A DNA stretch of 61,794 nucleotides from Lentisphaeria bacterium (GCA_022768375.1 JALEMG010000027.1:1-61794); one strand, 5' to 3'; numbered from the stretch's first letter, positions 42,890-50,828 are shown. Made by a program: numbers and translations. The notes: generated by a model from the letters alone, not told the origin.

Positions 42890-43888
42890 ATGAGTGTGAA
42901 ATTTGAAGGTTACGAGCGCCGGATCGCCCAAATCGAAAAAGCGCTGAAACAGTACGGCATCGCCAGTCTGGAAGCCGCCCGCGAACTCTGCCTCGCCAAA
43001 GGCGTGGATGTGGAATCTATCGTGCGCGGCGTTCAGCCCATCGCCTTTGAAAACGCGGTCTGGGCCTACACCCTCGGCGCCGCCATCGCCCTCAAACTCG
43101 GCGCGAAGAACGCCGCCGACGCCGCCGAAAAGATCGGACTCGGACTGCAGGATTTCTGCATCCCCGGTTCCGTGGCGGACAGCCGTCAGGTCGGCCTCGG
43201 CCACGGCAATCTGGCCGCCATGCTGCTGCGCGAGGAGACCAAGTGCTTCTGCTTCCTCGCCGGACACGAATCCTTCGCCGCCGCCGAAGGCGCCATCGGC
43301 ATCGCCAAGACCGCCAACAAGGTCCGCAAGGAACCCCTCCGCGTCATCCTCAACGGTCTCGGCAAGGACGCCGCCTACATCATCAGCCGGATCAACGGAT
43401 TCACCTTTGTGGAGACCGAATACGACTACTATACCGGCGAGTTGAAGATCGTCGAGGAAAAAGCCTTCTCCAACGGTCCCAAAGCCGCCGTCAAATGCTA
43501 TGGCGCCGATGACGTCAGCGAAGGCGTCGCCATCATGATCAAGGAAGGCGTGGACGTTTCCATCACCGGCAACTCCACCAACCCCACCCGCTTCCAGCAT
43601 CCCGTCGCCGGGACCTACAAGAAGTGGGCGATCGAACACGGCCGCAAATACTTCAGCGTCGCCTCCGGCGGCGGCACCGGCCGGACTCTCCATCCGGACA
43701 ACATGGCCGCCGGTCCCGCCAGTTACGGCATGACCGACACCATGGGCCGGATGCACGGCGACGCGCAGTTCGCCGGGTCCTCCAGCGTCCCCGCCCACGT
43801 CGAGATGATGGGGCTCATCGGGATGGGCAACAACCCCATGGTCGGCGCTTCCGTCGCCGTGGCCGTCGCCGTCGCTCAGGCCAAATAA
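42890..43888 (+). CDS. GGGtGRT protein
   Basis: This 332-aa protein has the family-defining motif SVASGGGTGRTLHPD (GGGTGRT at residues 260-266). Other conserved-looking stretches are IPGSVADSRQVGLGHGNLAAM, FLAGHESFAAAEGAIGIAK and TGNSTNPTRFQHPVAGTYKKW. It is predicted cytoplasmic and has no membrane segment. The family is known by this motif only; no reaction is established as far as I know. It follows the NifU-like gene by 19 bp with AAGGAG before its ATG, so the two form an operon. The GGGTGRT loop resembles a phosphate- or nucleotide-binding glycine loop, but that is a guess. Confidence 0.85.
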   Translation: MSVKFEGYERRIAQIEKALKQYGIASLEAARELCLAKGVDVESIVRGVQPIAFENAVWAYTLGAAIALKLGAKNAADAAEKIGLGLQDFCIPGSVADSRQVGLGHGNLAAMLLREETKCFCFLAGHESFAAAEGAIGIAKTANKVRKEPLRVILNGLGKDAAYIISRINGFTFVETEYDYYTGELKIVEEKAFSNGPKAAVKCYGADDVSEGVAIMIKEGVDVSITGNSTNPTRFQHPVAGTYKKWAIEHGRKYFSVASGGGTGRTLHPDNMAAGPASYGMTDTMGRMHGDAQFAGSSSVPAHVEMMGLIGMGNNPMVGASVAVAVAVAQAK

Positions 43889-43916
43889 GCCCGTCGGACC
43901 GAAACGATCACAAGGA

Positions 43917-43949
43917 ACCGGGCCGGCGGCAAAGCCGGTCCGGTTTTTT
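43917..43949 (+). terminator. Terminator-like hairpin between the GGGtGRT and LUD genes
   Basis: An 11-bp stem with one G-T pair (ACCGGGCCGGC/GCCGGTCCGGT) and a 6-base loop, followed by a T6 run. The LUD ribosome-binding site begins four bases later. Confidence 0.88.
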
Positions 43950-43965
43950 CATGGAGGCAACGAAG

Positions 43966-44616
43966 ATGAGTACGGGAACTGAAATGATCCGGCGGCGCTA
44001 TGCGCTCATGGCGCCCCGGGTGCTGAATGCGCTGCGCCATCGGGGATACGAGGCGCATTTCGCCGCCGATTCCGCCGCGGCCCGGGCGCTGGCGCTGAGT
44101 CTGATCCTCCCCGACGAAACGGTTTCCTGGGGTGGTTCGCTGACGCTTGAGGAGACGGGGCTCCTGTCGGCTCTGCGCTCGGGCGGATACCGCCTCATCG
44201 ACCGGGACGCGGCCGCGTCCCCGGAAGAACGTCGGGAACTGATGCGGCAGGCGCTGCTGTGCGGCACCTTTCTCTCCAGTGTCAACGCCATGACCGAGGA
44301 CGGGGAAATGATCAACATCGACGGCAACGGCAACCGGATCGCCGCCATCGCCTTCGGGCCGAAACGGGTGATCCTCGTCGCGGGCATGAACAAGATCTGC
44401 CGCGACCTGCCCTCCGCGCTGGCCCGGGCCGCGGGATTCGCCGCGCCCGCCAACGGAGTGCGGCTGCATGCCGACACGCTGCCCTGCGTCCGAACCGGGG
44501 TCTGCTGCGACTGCCGCTCCGGCGACAGCATGTGCGCTCAAGTGGTGCGAATGCGCTGCAATCACATTCCCGGACGCATCAAGGTCATTCTGGTGGGCGA
44601 GGACTGCGGCCTTTAA
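43966..44616 (+). CDS. LUD-domain (lactate utilisation/YkgG-like, DUF162) protein
   Basis: This 216-aa protein has the LUD-type core: VSWGGSLTLEETGLLSAL, LLCGTFLSSVNAMTEDGEMINIDGNGNRIAAIAFGPKRV-like, and VAGMNKICRDL. A C-terminal Cys cluster is at residues 174, 180, 181, 183, 190 and 198 (PCVRTGVCCDCRSGDSMC), probably an Fe-S or zinc site. GGAGG (43953-43957) fixes the start at 43966. LUD proteins occur in lactate-oxidation complexes, but no LutA/LutB genes are present. A strong terminator-like hairpin separates it from the GGGtGRT gene. Confidence 0.82.
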   Translation: MSTGTEMIRRRYALMAPRVLNALRHRGYEAHFAADSAAARALALSLILPDETVSWGGSLTLEETGLLSALRSGGYRLIDRDAAASPEERRELMRQALLCGTFLSSVNAMTEDGEMINIDGNGNRIAAIAFGPKRVILVAGMNKICRDLPSALARAAGFAAPANGVRLHADTLPCVRTGVCCDCRSGDSMCAQVVRMRCNHIPGRIKVILVGEDCGL

Positions 44617-44641
44617 GCCGCCCGGGGACAGATCCCTTTCC

Positions 44642-44759
44642 GGCTCTGTACTGAAAGAAACCTGATTTTCCGTTCCGTGCGGTCGGCCGCCGGACCACGT
44701 CCGGGCGGCACCGGGGGGCAGATTTCTTTTATTTTTCAGGTCTCTTTAGGCAGGGAGCC
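44642..44759 (+). repeat. Dispersed repeat copy R3, interior deleted
   Basis: The left end GGCTCTGTACTGAAAGAAAC, then CCTGATTTTCCGTTCCGTGCGG, is joined directly to the right-end segment (CCACGTCCGGGCGGCACC onward to TCTCTTTAGGCAGGGAGCC). Both ends match the copies at 16.6, 48.0 and 50.9 kb, while the roughly 130-bp interior is absent. Confidence 0.75.
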
Positions 44760-45041
44760 TTCTTCTTCTTCCGGCGGGAGGTCGGGGCAGGAGGCCGCCG
44801 GACGCGGGGACTGCATCTCCTCAAAACGCTTTTTCAAATCTTCCAACTGCCTACGCGAAGCGTCGTTGCGCCGGACCGCCATGTAACTGACCCAGATCAC
44901 GAAAACGAACGTCCCGGCGATCACCGTCAGGATCTCCATTTTGCCGATAATGCCCGTCATCAGCGCAATGACGCCGAGGGACATCAGGCCGTTGAAAAAT
45001 CCCTCCCGTCTCATGCTCCACCGCTGCCGTTCCGTGGTCAC
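44736..45041 (-). CDS. Small membrane protein, 101 aa, unknown
   Basis: This 101-aa protein has two predicted transmembrane helices in the middle (about residues 18-33 and 37-56). A cytoplasmic helical tail follows (RRNDASRRQLEDLKKRFEEMQ), ending in a Pro/Glu-rich segment. It has a good promoter and stands alone. Its last residues (GSLPKET) and stop codon are encoded by the terminal inverted repeat of element R3. An in-frame Met at residue 10 is an alternative start. I do not recognise the family. Confidence 0.6.
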   Translation of the reverse strand: MTTERQRWSMRREGFFNGLMSLGVIALMTGIIGKMEILTVIAGTFVFVIWVSYMAVRRNDASRRQLEDLKKRFEEMQSPRPAASCPDLPPEEEEGSLPKET

Positions 45042-45080
45042 GATGTTCCATCCCCCGTTTCATTTCTCTGTTACCCCGGA

Positions 45081-45109
45081 AATATAGCACGGTTTTCCGC
45101 GATTTGCAA
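45081..45109 (-). promoter_or_regulatory. Sigma-70-type promoter of the small membrane protein gene
   Basis: Minus strand: TTGCAA (45109-45104), 17-bp spacer ending TGC, TATATT (45086-45081). Confidence 0.78.
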
Positions 45110-45209
45110 CACTTTCCCGGAGAAAAACGCGCGAAACACGCGGCACCGCGGTCCCGGGAAAACGGCAACCCGACCGGAACATCCCCGACATCCCGGTCGG
45201 GAGCCACGG

Positions 45210-46463
45210 TCAGAAGTCGATCAACTCAACTTTGCCGGATCGGATGGATTCGTTGGCGGTGATGCCGACCAGCGCACTCAGCGCCCCGGCGCGGGAACCG
45301 GCGACCTGCCCCAGCGGATCGGGGCCGCCGGCGCCGAAAAGTTGGTCGAACATGGCGTAGTCGCCGCCGCCGTGAGGCGTGAGGGCTTCCTGAAAAGGCA
45401 ATTCCCGCATGACGATGTTCTGTCGGGTGGTTCCCGTGATGATGCGGATGTAGTCCTCGCTGCGGAAGTTCTCCGGACGGGTGGCCCGGTTCACCGTGCC
45501 GACCTCGACACGCCCGGCCGTGCCGTTGAAAACGATGTTGTACCCCTGCCACGGCGCATACGCGGTCTCGCAGTAGTTGACCCTGGCCCCGCCCTTGTAG
45601 GTGATGATGGCGTTCATCGTATCGTAAATGTCGGTCTTGCGGTCGAAACAGCAGCGGTCGCGGCGGTAGCCGTCGATCTTTTCGGCTTTGAAATACAGTT
45701 CGTTGAAAATATTGCCGTCGGTGCCGGGATTGAGATCGGCGTCCTCCAGCGTGGACTTCAGCACCGCCCAGCACGTATGGGCGTGGGGACAGTTGGTGCA
45801 GCGCTCGCCGTAGAAGGGATTCGCGTCGCCGTAGACCTCTCTGCCGGCGGTGGCGTACACCGAATACGGTTCGTCCTCCAGAAACCAGTTGAGCATGTCG
45901 AAATGATGGGTCCCCTTGTGGACCAGCAGTCCGCCGCCGTTTTTCATGTCGCTGTGCCAGCGGTGAAAGTATTCGTTGCCGTGAGTTCGGTCGATGAACC
46001 ACTCGGCGTTGACGCTGGTAATGCGCCCGACGGGATGGTCCATCATCACCTTTTTAATGGCTGCGGAATAGGGGCTGAACCGCATGTTGAATGTGACGAC
46101 GACCTCCTTGCCGTACTTGATCTCGGCGGCGCGGATACGGTTGACCCCTTCCCGGTCCATCGCCATCGGCTTCTCCGTGACCACATTCAGCCCGGCCGCG
46201 AAACCCCGCTCGACAAATTCCGGATGCAGCCGGTCCGGCACCAGCACCACCATCGTGTCCGGTTTGACCGTGCGCAGCATGGTGTCGAAGTCAGTGAAGC
46301 AGGGCACTTCACCGTTCCCGATCAGGACCTTGAACCCCTCCATGCGTGCGGGGTTGTTGTCATAAAGCCCGACCAACTGCGAATACTCGGAGACCCGATG
46401 CAGCAGACCGTCGGCAAAATTGAGCGCCCGCGTCCCGCATCCCGCCAGTACCACTCGTCTCAT
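45210..46463 (-). CDS. Gfo/Idh/MocA-family oxidoreductase
   Basis: This 417-aa NAD(P)-dependent sugar oxidoreductase has the N-terminal Rossmann motif VVLAGCGTRALNFADGL. The family EKP motif is in VVTEKPMAMDREGVN, and the C-terminal beta-sheet domain has HKGTHHFDMLNWFLED. A four-Cys segment (ERCTNCPHAHTC plus later Cys pairs) is unusual and could bind metal. No twin-arginine signal is seen. ATG 46463 has AGGAAG upstream; the longer frame from 46574 crosses the promoter. The substrate is unknown. PVC bacteria carry many such enzymes for polysaccharide-derived sugars. Confidence 0.82.
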   Translation of the reverse strand: MRRVVLAGCGTRALNFADGLLHRVSEYSQLVGLYDNNPARMEGFKVLIGNGEVPCFTDFDTMLRTVKPDTMVVLVPDRLHPEFVERGFAAGLNVVTEKPMAMDREGVNRIRAAEIKYGKEVVVTFNMRFSPYSAAIKKVMMDHPVGRITSVNAEWFIDRTHGNEYFHRWHSDMKNGGGLLVHKGTHHFDMLNWFLEDEPYSVYATAGREVYGDANPFYGERCTNCPHAHTCWAVLKSTLEDADLNPGTDGNIFNELYFKAEKIDGYRRDRCCFDRKTDIYDTMNAIITYKGGARVNYCETAYAPWQGYNIVFNGTAGRVEVGTVNRATRPENFRSEDYIRIITGTTRQNIVMRELPFQEALTPHGGGDYAMFDQLFGAGGPDPLGQVAGSRAGALSALVGITANESIRSGKVELIDF

Positions 46464-46574
46464 GGATGAACTTCCTTTCCTGATCCATGGTTCCCGTTTT
46501 CGGCCTCCGAAAGCACACCTCGGGGACCCGGCCGCCCGATCATGAAAAAGTCCCCGACCGTCCGGCGCATCCAT

Positions 46575-46603
46575 AAGATACTCCGTATCGCGGCAAATGT
46601 AAA
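46575..46603 (-). promoter_or_regulatory. Sigma-70-type promoter of the Gfo/Idh oxidoreductase gene
   Basis: Minus strand: TTTACA (46603-46598), 17-bp spacer, TATCTT (46580-46575). The leader is about 105 bases. Confidence 0.7.
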
Positions 46604-46669
46604 TAGTGCAAAATCACCAATGATTGCATCGCATCACCAAATTTTGCCGGATCGGAAATCCCCGCCGCG

Positions 46670-47098
46670 TCAACGCGGTCCGGAAGAATTTTCGGACGAA
46701 GGCAGATACCCGGACAGCGCGGCGCGCACCGGCTCCGGAAGCGGTATTTTGACCTGACGGACGAAATCGAAACAGACAATGACTTCCCGTCCCCGGGCCG
46801 CCAGATCGCCGGCGTCATCGTAAATGCGGTGGGAGAGGATGAAACTGGTCTGCTTGATCTCCGCCACCGAGGTGCACACCCGGACGTGCCCGGGATAGTG
46901 CAACTGCTTGGTGAACTGGATCTCCGTCGCCGCTTCGATGGGACCGACGCGCATGCCCGGAAATACCGGCAGTCCGACTTTTTCCGACAGCATCACCCGC
47001 GCCGCCTGAAAATACCCCACGATCGCCAGATTGTTCACATGCCCCAGCAGATCGAGATGGCTCCAGTCGATCCGCAATTCCAGTTCCTGTTCTTCCAT
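46670..47098 (-). CDS. Hotdog-fold acyl-CoA thioesterase (4HBT/YbgC-like)
   Basis: This 142-aa hotdog-fold enzyme has the 4HBT signature DWSHLDLLGHVNNLAIVGYFQ; the usual Asp/His pattern (YxDxDxxGHVN) is shifted to HLDLLGHVN. EIQFTKQLHYPGHVRV and ILSHRIYDDAGDLAARGREV follow. It hydrolyses acyl-CoA or acyl-ACP; the substrate is unknown. ATG 47098 follows AAGGAG. A TATATT (47140-47135, minus strand) supplies a -10, but the -35 is poor. It is transcribed toward the oxidoreductase gene. Confidence 0.78.
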   Translation of the reverse strand: MEEQELELRIDWSHLDLLGHVNNLAIVGYFQAARVMLSEKVGLPVFPGMRVGPIEAATEIQFTKQLHYPGHVRVCTSVAEIKQTSFILSHRIYDDAGDLAARGREVIVCFDFVRQVKIPLPEPVRAALSGYLPSSENSSGPR

Positions 47099-47208
47099 AT
47101 CGCTCCTTTCCGCAAAAACCGTTTCCGAAAGGATAATATAACACATTCATGCGTTTTTTCCATCCGCCCGGGTCCCCGGCGGAAAAACATTTTTTTGTCG
47201 GCAACGAT

Positions 47209-47237
47209 TTGCATTGAAGTCGAAGAAATGCTATATT
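47209..47237 (+). promoter_or_regulatory. Promoter of the rubrerythrin gene
   Basis: TTGCAT (47209-47214), 17-bp spacer ending TGC, TATATT (47232-47237). A TTGACA at 47275-47280 could be a -35 of a second start, but no fitting -10 is seen. Confidence 0.68.
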
Positions 47238-47350
47238 CAAACGCGGCGCGGATGATTTTCGGGGCCGGCCCGGTTTGACATCCCGCGCCCGGCAGTAGTG
47301 TTTGCCGCCGTCATGACAACCCAACAACCCCCAAAAGGAGACTCAAAAAA

Positions 47351-47884
47351 ATGGAACTCAAAGGAAGCAAAACCGCCGCCAACCTCGCGTTCGCCTTCGC
47401 CGGCGAATCCCAGGCCCGCAACAAGTACACCTATTTCGCCAGCGCCGCCCGCAAGGAGGGCTACGAACAGATCGCCGCCATCTTCGAAGCCACCGCCAAC
47501 AACGAGAAGGAACACGCCAAACTCTGGTTCAAAGCCCTCTCCGGCATCGGCGATACCGCCGCCAATCTGAAAGCCGCCGCCGCCGGGGAACACGAGGAAT
47601 GGACCGAGATGTATAAGAATTTCGCCGCCGAAGCCCGCGCCGAGGGATTCGAGGAGATCGCCAAAAAGTTTGACCTCGTCGCCGCCATTGAGAAACGCCA
47701 CGAGGAACGCTACAAAAAACTCCTCGCCAATCTTGAGTCCGGCGAAGTCTGGGTCAAAACCGGTCCGAACCGCTGGGAGTGCCGGAACTGCGGCCACGTC
47801 TACATCGGCGAAAAAGCCCCGGAGGTCTGCCCCACCTGCAACCACCCCCGCGCTTACTTCGAAATCGAAGCCCAAAATTACTGA
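47351..47884 (+). CDS. Rubrerythrin
   Basis: This 177-aa non-haem iron protein has peroxidase activity in anaerobes. The N-terminal diiron four-helix bundle carries Glu ligands in [39 protein letters not shown] and [15 protein letters not shown]. The C-terminal rubredoxin-like domain binds iron through [24 protein letters not shown] stands in front of the ATG. The gene is monocistronic and fits an anaerobic or oxygen-sensitive lifestyle. Confidence 0.94.
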   Translation: MELKGSKTAANLAFAFAGESQARNKYTYFASAARKEGYEQIAAIFEATANNEKEHAKLWFKALSGIGDTAANLKAAAAGEHEEWTEMYKNFAAEARAEGFEEIAKKFDLVAAIEKRHEERYKKLLANLESGEVWVKTGPNRWECRNCGHVYIGEKAPEVCPTCNHPRAYFEIEAQNY

Positions 47885-48010
47885 CCGGCTTTTTCTTTCA
47901 CGGACGAAAGAAAAATCGGCAAAAGAAACGCGGACCGGCGGCAATGCTCCGCCGGTCCTGTCTCGCGGCGGCGTGTTCGCCGCTTCTTTTTTCGTGAAAA
48001 GAAAGGAGAA
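47885..48010 (+). repeat. Hairpin-rich spacer after rubrerythrin
   Basis: Immediately after the rubrerythrin stop comes TTTTTCTTTC/GAAAGAAAAA around a short loop, a likely terminator. Next is GGACCGGCGG/CCGCCGGTCC (47930-47956), then CTTCTTTTTTCGTGAAAAGAAAG resembling module A. No gene is present. Confidence 0.6.
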
Positions 48011-48265
48011 GGCTATGTACGAAAAGAACCCGGAATTTCCATTCCGCGCGGTCAGCCGCCTCCCGCTTCCGCCTTCGCCGAGGCTACGGCGGACAAGCAA
48101 CCCCGCCCTTTCTTTGGTTACTTTCTTTTTGAAAGAAAGTAACGCTGTCGCCTTTTCTTGCCTTACTTCTTTTCCCGCGAGAAAAGAAGTAAGACGCTGG
48201 ATCACGTCCGGGTAGCACCCGGTGGCAGATTTCTTTTTTTTTCAGTTCTCTTTTTGTATGGAGCC
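48011..48265 (+). repeat. Dispersed repeat R4, full-length copy (255 bp)
   Basis: The ends GGCTATGTAC and GTATGGAGCC are imperfect terminal inverted repeats; the fuller left consensus is GGCTCTGTACGAAAAGAGAA. Inside are a conserved left block (CGCGGTCAGCCGCCTCCCGC), module B (48117-48143, 12-bp arms GTTACTTTCTTT), module A (48162-48193, 13-bp arms CTTACTTCTTTTC), and the right block with the hairpin CCGGGTAGCACCCGG. It ends 12 bp before the SIS-protein start. Confidence 0.85.
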
Positions 48266-48277
48266 AGGGAAAAAATC

Positions 48278-49888
48278 ATGAGTTATCTTGACGAGGCCCA
48301 CGAGTTTGAATCAAGGGACACGGCGTTTCATCTGGGATTTCTGCCGACGGAGCAATCCAATCCGGAGACGGCGCACCTGGATGAGGCATTCCGGACATCG
48401 GCGGCAACGGGCATCCGCAATCTGCAGCGGGTGGACCGCAGCGTGCTGACGATGGCGGAGCGGGTGTTCCCCTCCCCGGGATTTGCCGCGCTGGTGCGGG
48501 CGATGGGGGAGGCATTCCGGCGGGGGGGCCGGGTGGTCTTTTCCGGGTGCGGCGCCACCGGACGGCTGAGTATTCTGCTGGAAGCGATATGGCGCGAGGG
48601 CTGTCCGGAATTTGCCGACCGGGTGCAAAGCATCATGACCGGCGGGGATTTCGCGCTGGTCAAGTCGGTGGAATCGTTTGAGGACTATGCGGTCTTCGGC
48701 GCGCGGCAGGTCCGGGACATGAAAATGACGCCGGACGATCTGCTGGTGGCGATCACCGAGGGCGGCGAAACGAGTTCGGTACTGGGGACGGTGAAGGAAT
48801 TCACCGGGCTCGGAGGCAGGGCGTTTCTGCTTTTCAACAATCCGGCGGCGCTGCTGAGGGAGCGGCTGGCCCGGAGCCGGGAAGCCATTGACAATCCGGC
48901 GGTCACGGTGCTGGACCTCTCCTGCGGTCCGATGGCCATTGCCGGGTCCACCCGGATGCAGGCGGCGAGTTGCGAACAGTTGATCGCGTCGGCGGCGCTG
49001 GAACTGGCGGCGCGGGAGCGGTACGGCGAACGGACGGAAATGGATTTCGCCGCCGGATTCGCCCGCTTGCTCGCCGCGCTGGAGCGCGGGGAAACCGTGG
49101 CGCGCATGGCGGACGAGATCATACGGGAGGAGCGGACTTACGCCGACGGCGGGCGGGTCACCTACTATGCCGACGCATACATGCTGGACCTTTTCACCGA
49201 CACCACGGAACGCAGTCCGACCTTCATGCTGCCGCCGTTCCGCAAGACGGACGATCCCGCGGCCCCCGAACCGTGGGCGCTGGTGCGCAATCCCGAGCGG
49301 TCCGCGGCGGAGACGTTTTTCCGGGCGCTGGGCGGCCGCGGACCGCGCTGTCTGGAGTGGACCGGGGCCGACTACGCCGCCATGGGCGCGCCGGACCGCA
49401 TCCGCACGGCGCCGCCGCGCATTTCGGAGGCGGAACTGCTCAAGTTTCCCGTGGGCAATGAGGAACTGCCGTCCCGGTGGGCGACCGGACACGACACGGC
49501 GGTGCTGTTTCGCATGGGCGAAGCGGAGGAAACTCTGCGGGCCGCTTTTGACCGGGAGGCGGCGAAGTTCGCGGCCCGGGCGGAATTCGACGCCGCCCTG
49601 CCGGATCTGCCGGAGACGAGACTGCGGGTTTTCGAGCATCTGGCGGTGAAACTGCAGTGGAACAACATCTCCACCGGGACCATGGTCCGATTGGGCCGGG
49701 TCAGCGGCAACTGGATGAGTTTCGTGGCGATCTCCAACAAGAAACTGATCGACCGGGCCGTCCGGCTGGTGGCGGAACTGGGCAAACTGGATTACCACAC
49801 CGCCTGCGAGGAACTTTTCCGCTCCGTGGCCGAAGCCCCCGGCGAACCGGCGGTCCGCCGGACGCTGGCCCGACTCGGCCGGCTCTGA
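48278..49888 (+). CDS. SIS-domain protein, MurQ/glucokinase-regulatory-protein-like
   Basis: This 536-aa protein is related to N-acetylmuramate-6-phosphate etherase (MurQ, about 300 aa) but much longer. The N-terminal SIS part has FSGCGATGRLSILLEAI (sugar-phosphate loop), VAITEGGETSSVLGTV and LSCGPMAIAGSTRMQAAS, the last equivalent to the MurQ GSTRMKA motif. The MurQ C-terminal motif appears only near residue 460 (NNISTGTMVRLGRVSGNWMSF), after an extra domain of about 200 residues. This layout resembles glucokinase regulatory protein. Etherase activity or sugar-phosphate sensing are both possible. The start is fixed at 48278 by AGGGA. Repeat R4 lies just upstream. Confidence 0.7.
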   Translation: MSYLDEAHEFESRDTAFHLGFLPTEQSNPETAHLDEAFRTSAATGIRNLQRVDRSVLTMAERVFPSPGFAALVRAMGEAFRRGGRVVFSGCGATGRLSILLEAIWREGCPEFADRVQSIMTGGDFALVKSVESFEDYAVFGARQVRDMKMTPDDLLVAITEGGETSSVLGTVKEFTGLGGRAFLLFNNPAALLRERLARSREAIDNPAVTVLDLSCGPMAIAGSTRMQAASCEQLIASAALELAARERYGERTEMDFAAGFARLLAALERGETVARMADEIIREERTYADGGRVTYYADAYMLDLFTDTTERSPTFMLPPFRKTDDPAAPEPWALVRNPERSAAETFFRALGGRGPRCLEWTGADYAAMGAPDRIRTAPPRISEAELLKFPVGNEELPSRWATGHDTAVLFRMGEAEETLRAAFDREAAKFAARAEFDAALPDLPETRLRVFEHLAVKLQWNNISTGTMVRLGRVSGNWMSFVAISNKKLIDRAVRLVAELGKLDYHTACEELFRSVAEAPGEPAVRRTLARLGRL

Positions 49889-49903
49889 CCGGAAGGAATA
49901 CGG

Positions 49904-50692
49904 TCACCGCTTCAGATTTTGGAAATCGTGGAAAAATGCCAGCAGTTTTTCGTGGATGCGGCCGTTGGTGCATAGAAAACCGCGTCCGGGATAACCGTCG
50001 GCGCCGAAAAGATCGGTGATGACCGCTCCGGCTTCCCGGGCGATGATCACTCCGGCGGCGATGTCGTAGGGCTGGAGAAACAGTTCCCAGTAGCCGTCCA
50101 CCGCGCCGCGCGCCGTAAGACAACAGTCCAGCGCGGCGGAACCGAACTTGCGCAGATCGGAAAGTTCCGGGGCGATCCGGGCGATGAATTTGAGGTTGTT
50201 CTCCTCCTGCCACCGCGCCCGCAGACAGGCCAGTCCGGTGGCGACGATGCAGTCGGACAGTTCGGTCCGCCCCGACACATGCATCCGCAGTCCGTTCACA
50301 TAACTGCCGCCGCCCTCCTCGGCGCAGTACAGGTCATCGGTCTCCGGCTGGTAGATCACTCCCGCGACGGAACGGCCGCCGCAGGTCAGCCCGACGGAGA
50401 CGCACCAGTTGGGCAGACCGTGAATGAACGACGCGGTGCCGTCGATCGGATCGATCACGAAGCAGTATTTCCGGTCGCCGGATTCCCGGCCGGTCTCCTC
50501 TCCGAAAATCCCGTACTCCGGGAAACGGCGCTTCAATTCGGTGATGAGGAATTGTTCGACTTTGCGGTCGGTGTCGGTGACCAGGTCCATCGCGGTCGCT
50601 TTGGTGTGGATATTCTCCGTCCGCAAACGGAGGCCGTCGGACCGGGCGATGGCGCCGGCCTGCCGCGCCAACTGCTTCAAAAACTCGATCAT
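49904..50692 (-). CDS. suhB: Inositol monophosphatase-family protein (SuhB-like)
   Basis: This 262-aa Mg-dependent, Li-sensitive phosphatase-fold enzyme has metal ligands in IFGEETGRESGD, DPIDGTASFIHGLPNW and YDIAAGVIIAREAGAVITD. Members dephosphorylate inositol phosphate, fructose-1,6-bisphosphate or PAP, and E. coli SuhB also acts in rRNA transcription, so the substrate is open. It has its own promoter and converges on the SIS-protein gene with a 15-bp gap. Confidence 0.85.
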   Translation of the reverse strand: MIEFLKQLARQAGAIARSDGLRLRTENIHTKATAMDLVTDTDRKVEQFLITELKRRFPEYGIFGEETGRESGDRKYCFVIDPIDGTASFIHGLPNWCVSVGLTCGGRSVAGVIYQPETDDLYCAEEGGGSYVNGLRMHVSGRTELSDCIVATGLACLRARWQEENNLKFIARIAPELSDLRKFGSAALDCCLTARGAVDGYWELFLQPYDIAAGVIIAREAGAVITDLFGADGYPGRGFLCTNGRIHEKLLAFFHDFQNLKR

Positions 50693-50740
50693 CGTCGGAT
50701 TTTCCTCTGTTGGTTCATTTTGTTCCGCATGTGGACGTAT

Positions 50741-50769
50741 AATATATCTCTCCCGGAAACGGAAATCAA
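50741..50769 (-). promoter_or_regulatory. Sigma-70-type promoter of the inositol-phosphatase-like gene
   Basis: Minus strand: TTGATT (50769-50764), 17-bp spacer, TATATT (50746-50741). Confidence 0.8.
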
Positions 50770-50800
50770 ACCTTCCCTGCCGGGAATGGGGCGGCGGGGC

Positions 50801-50828
50801 TTGAAAACCCTTCGGAACGGGCTATATT
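50801..50828 (+). promoter_or_regulatory. Sigma-70-type promoter upstream of repeat R5 and the amidohydrolase
   Basis: TTGAAA (50801-50806), 16-bp spacer ending GGC, TATATT (50823-50828). Any transcript would carry repeat R5 in its leader of about 310 bases. Confidence 0.72.

Noticed and set aside
47237-48205. Minus-strand frame spanning rubrerythrin and repeat R4
   Set aside because: It is antisense to rubrerythrin and begins in repeat sequence; product is Gly/Val-rich without known motifs.
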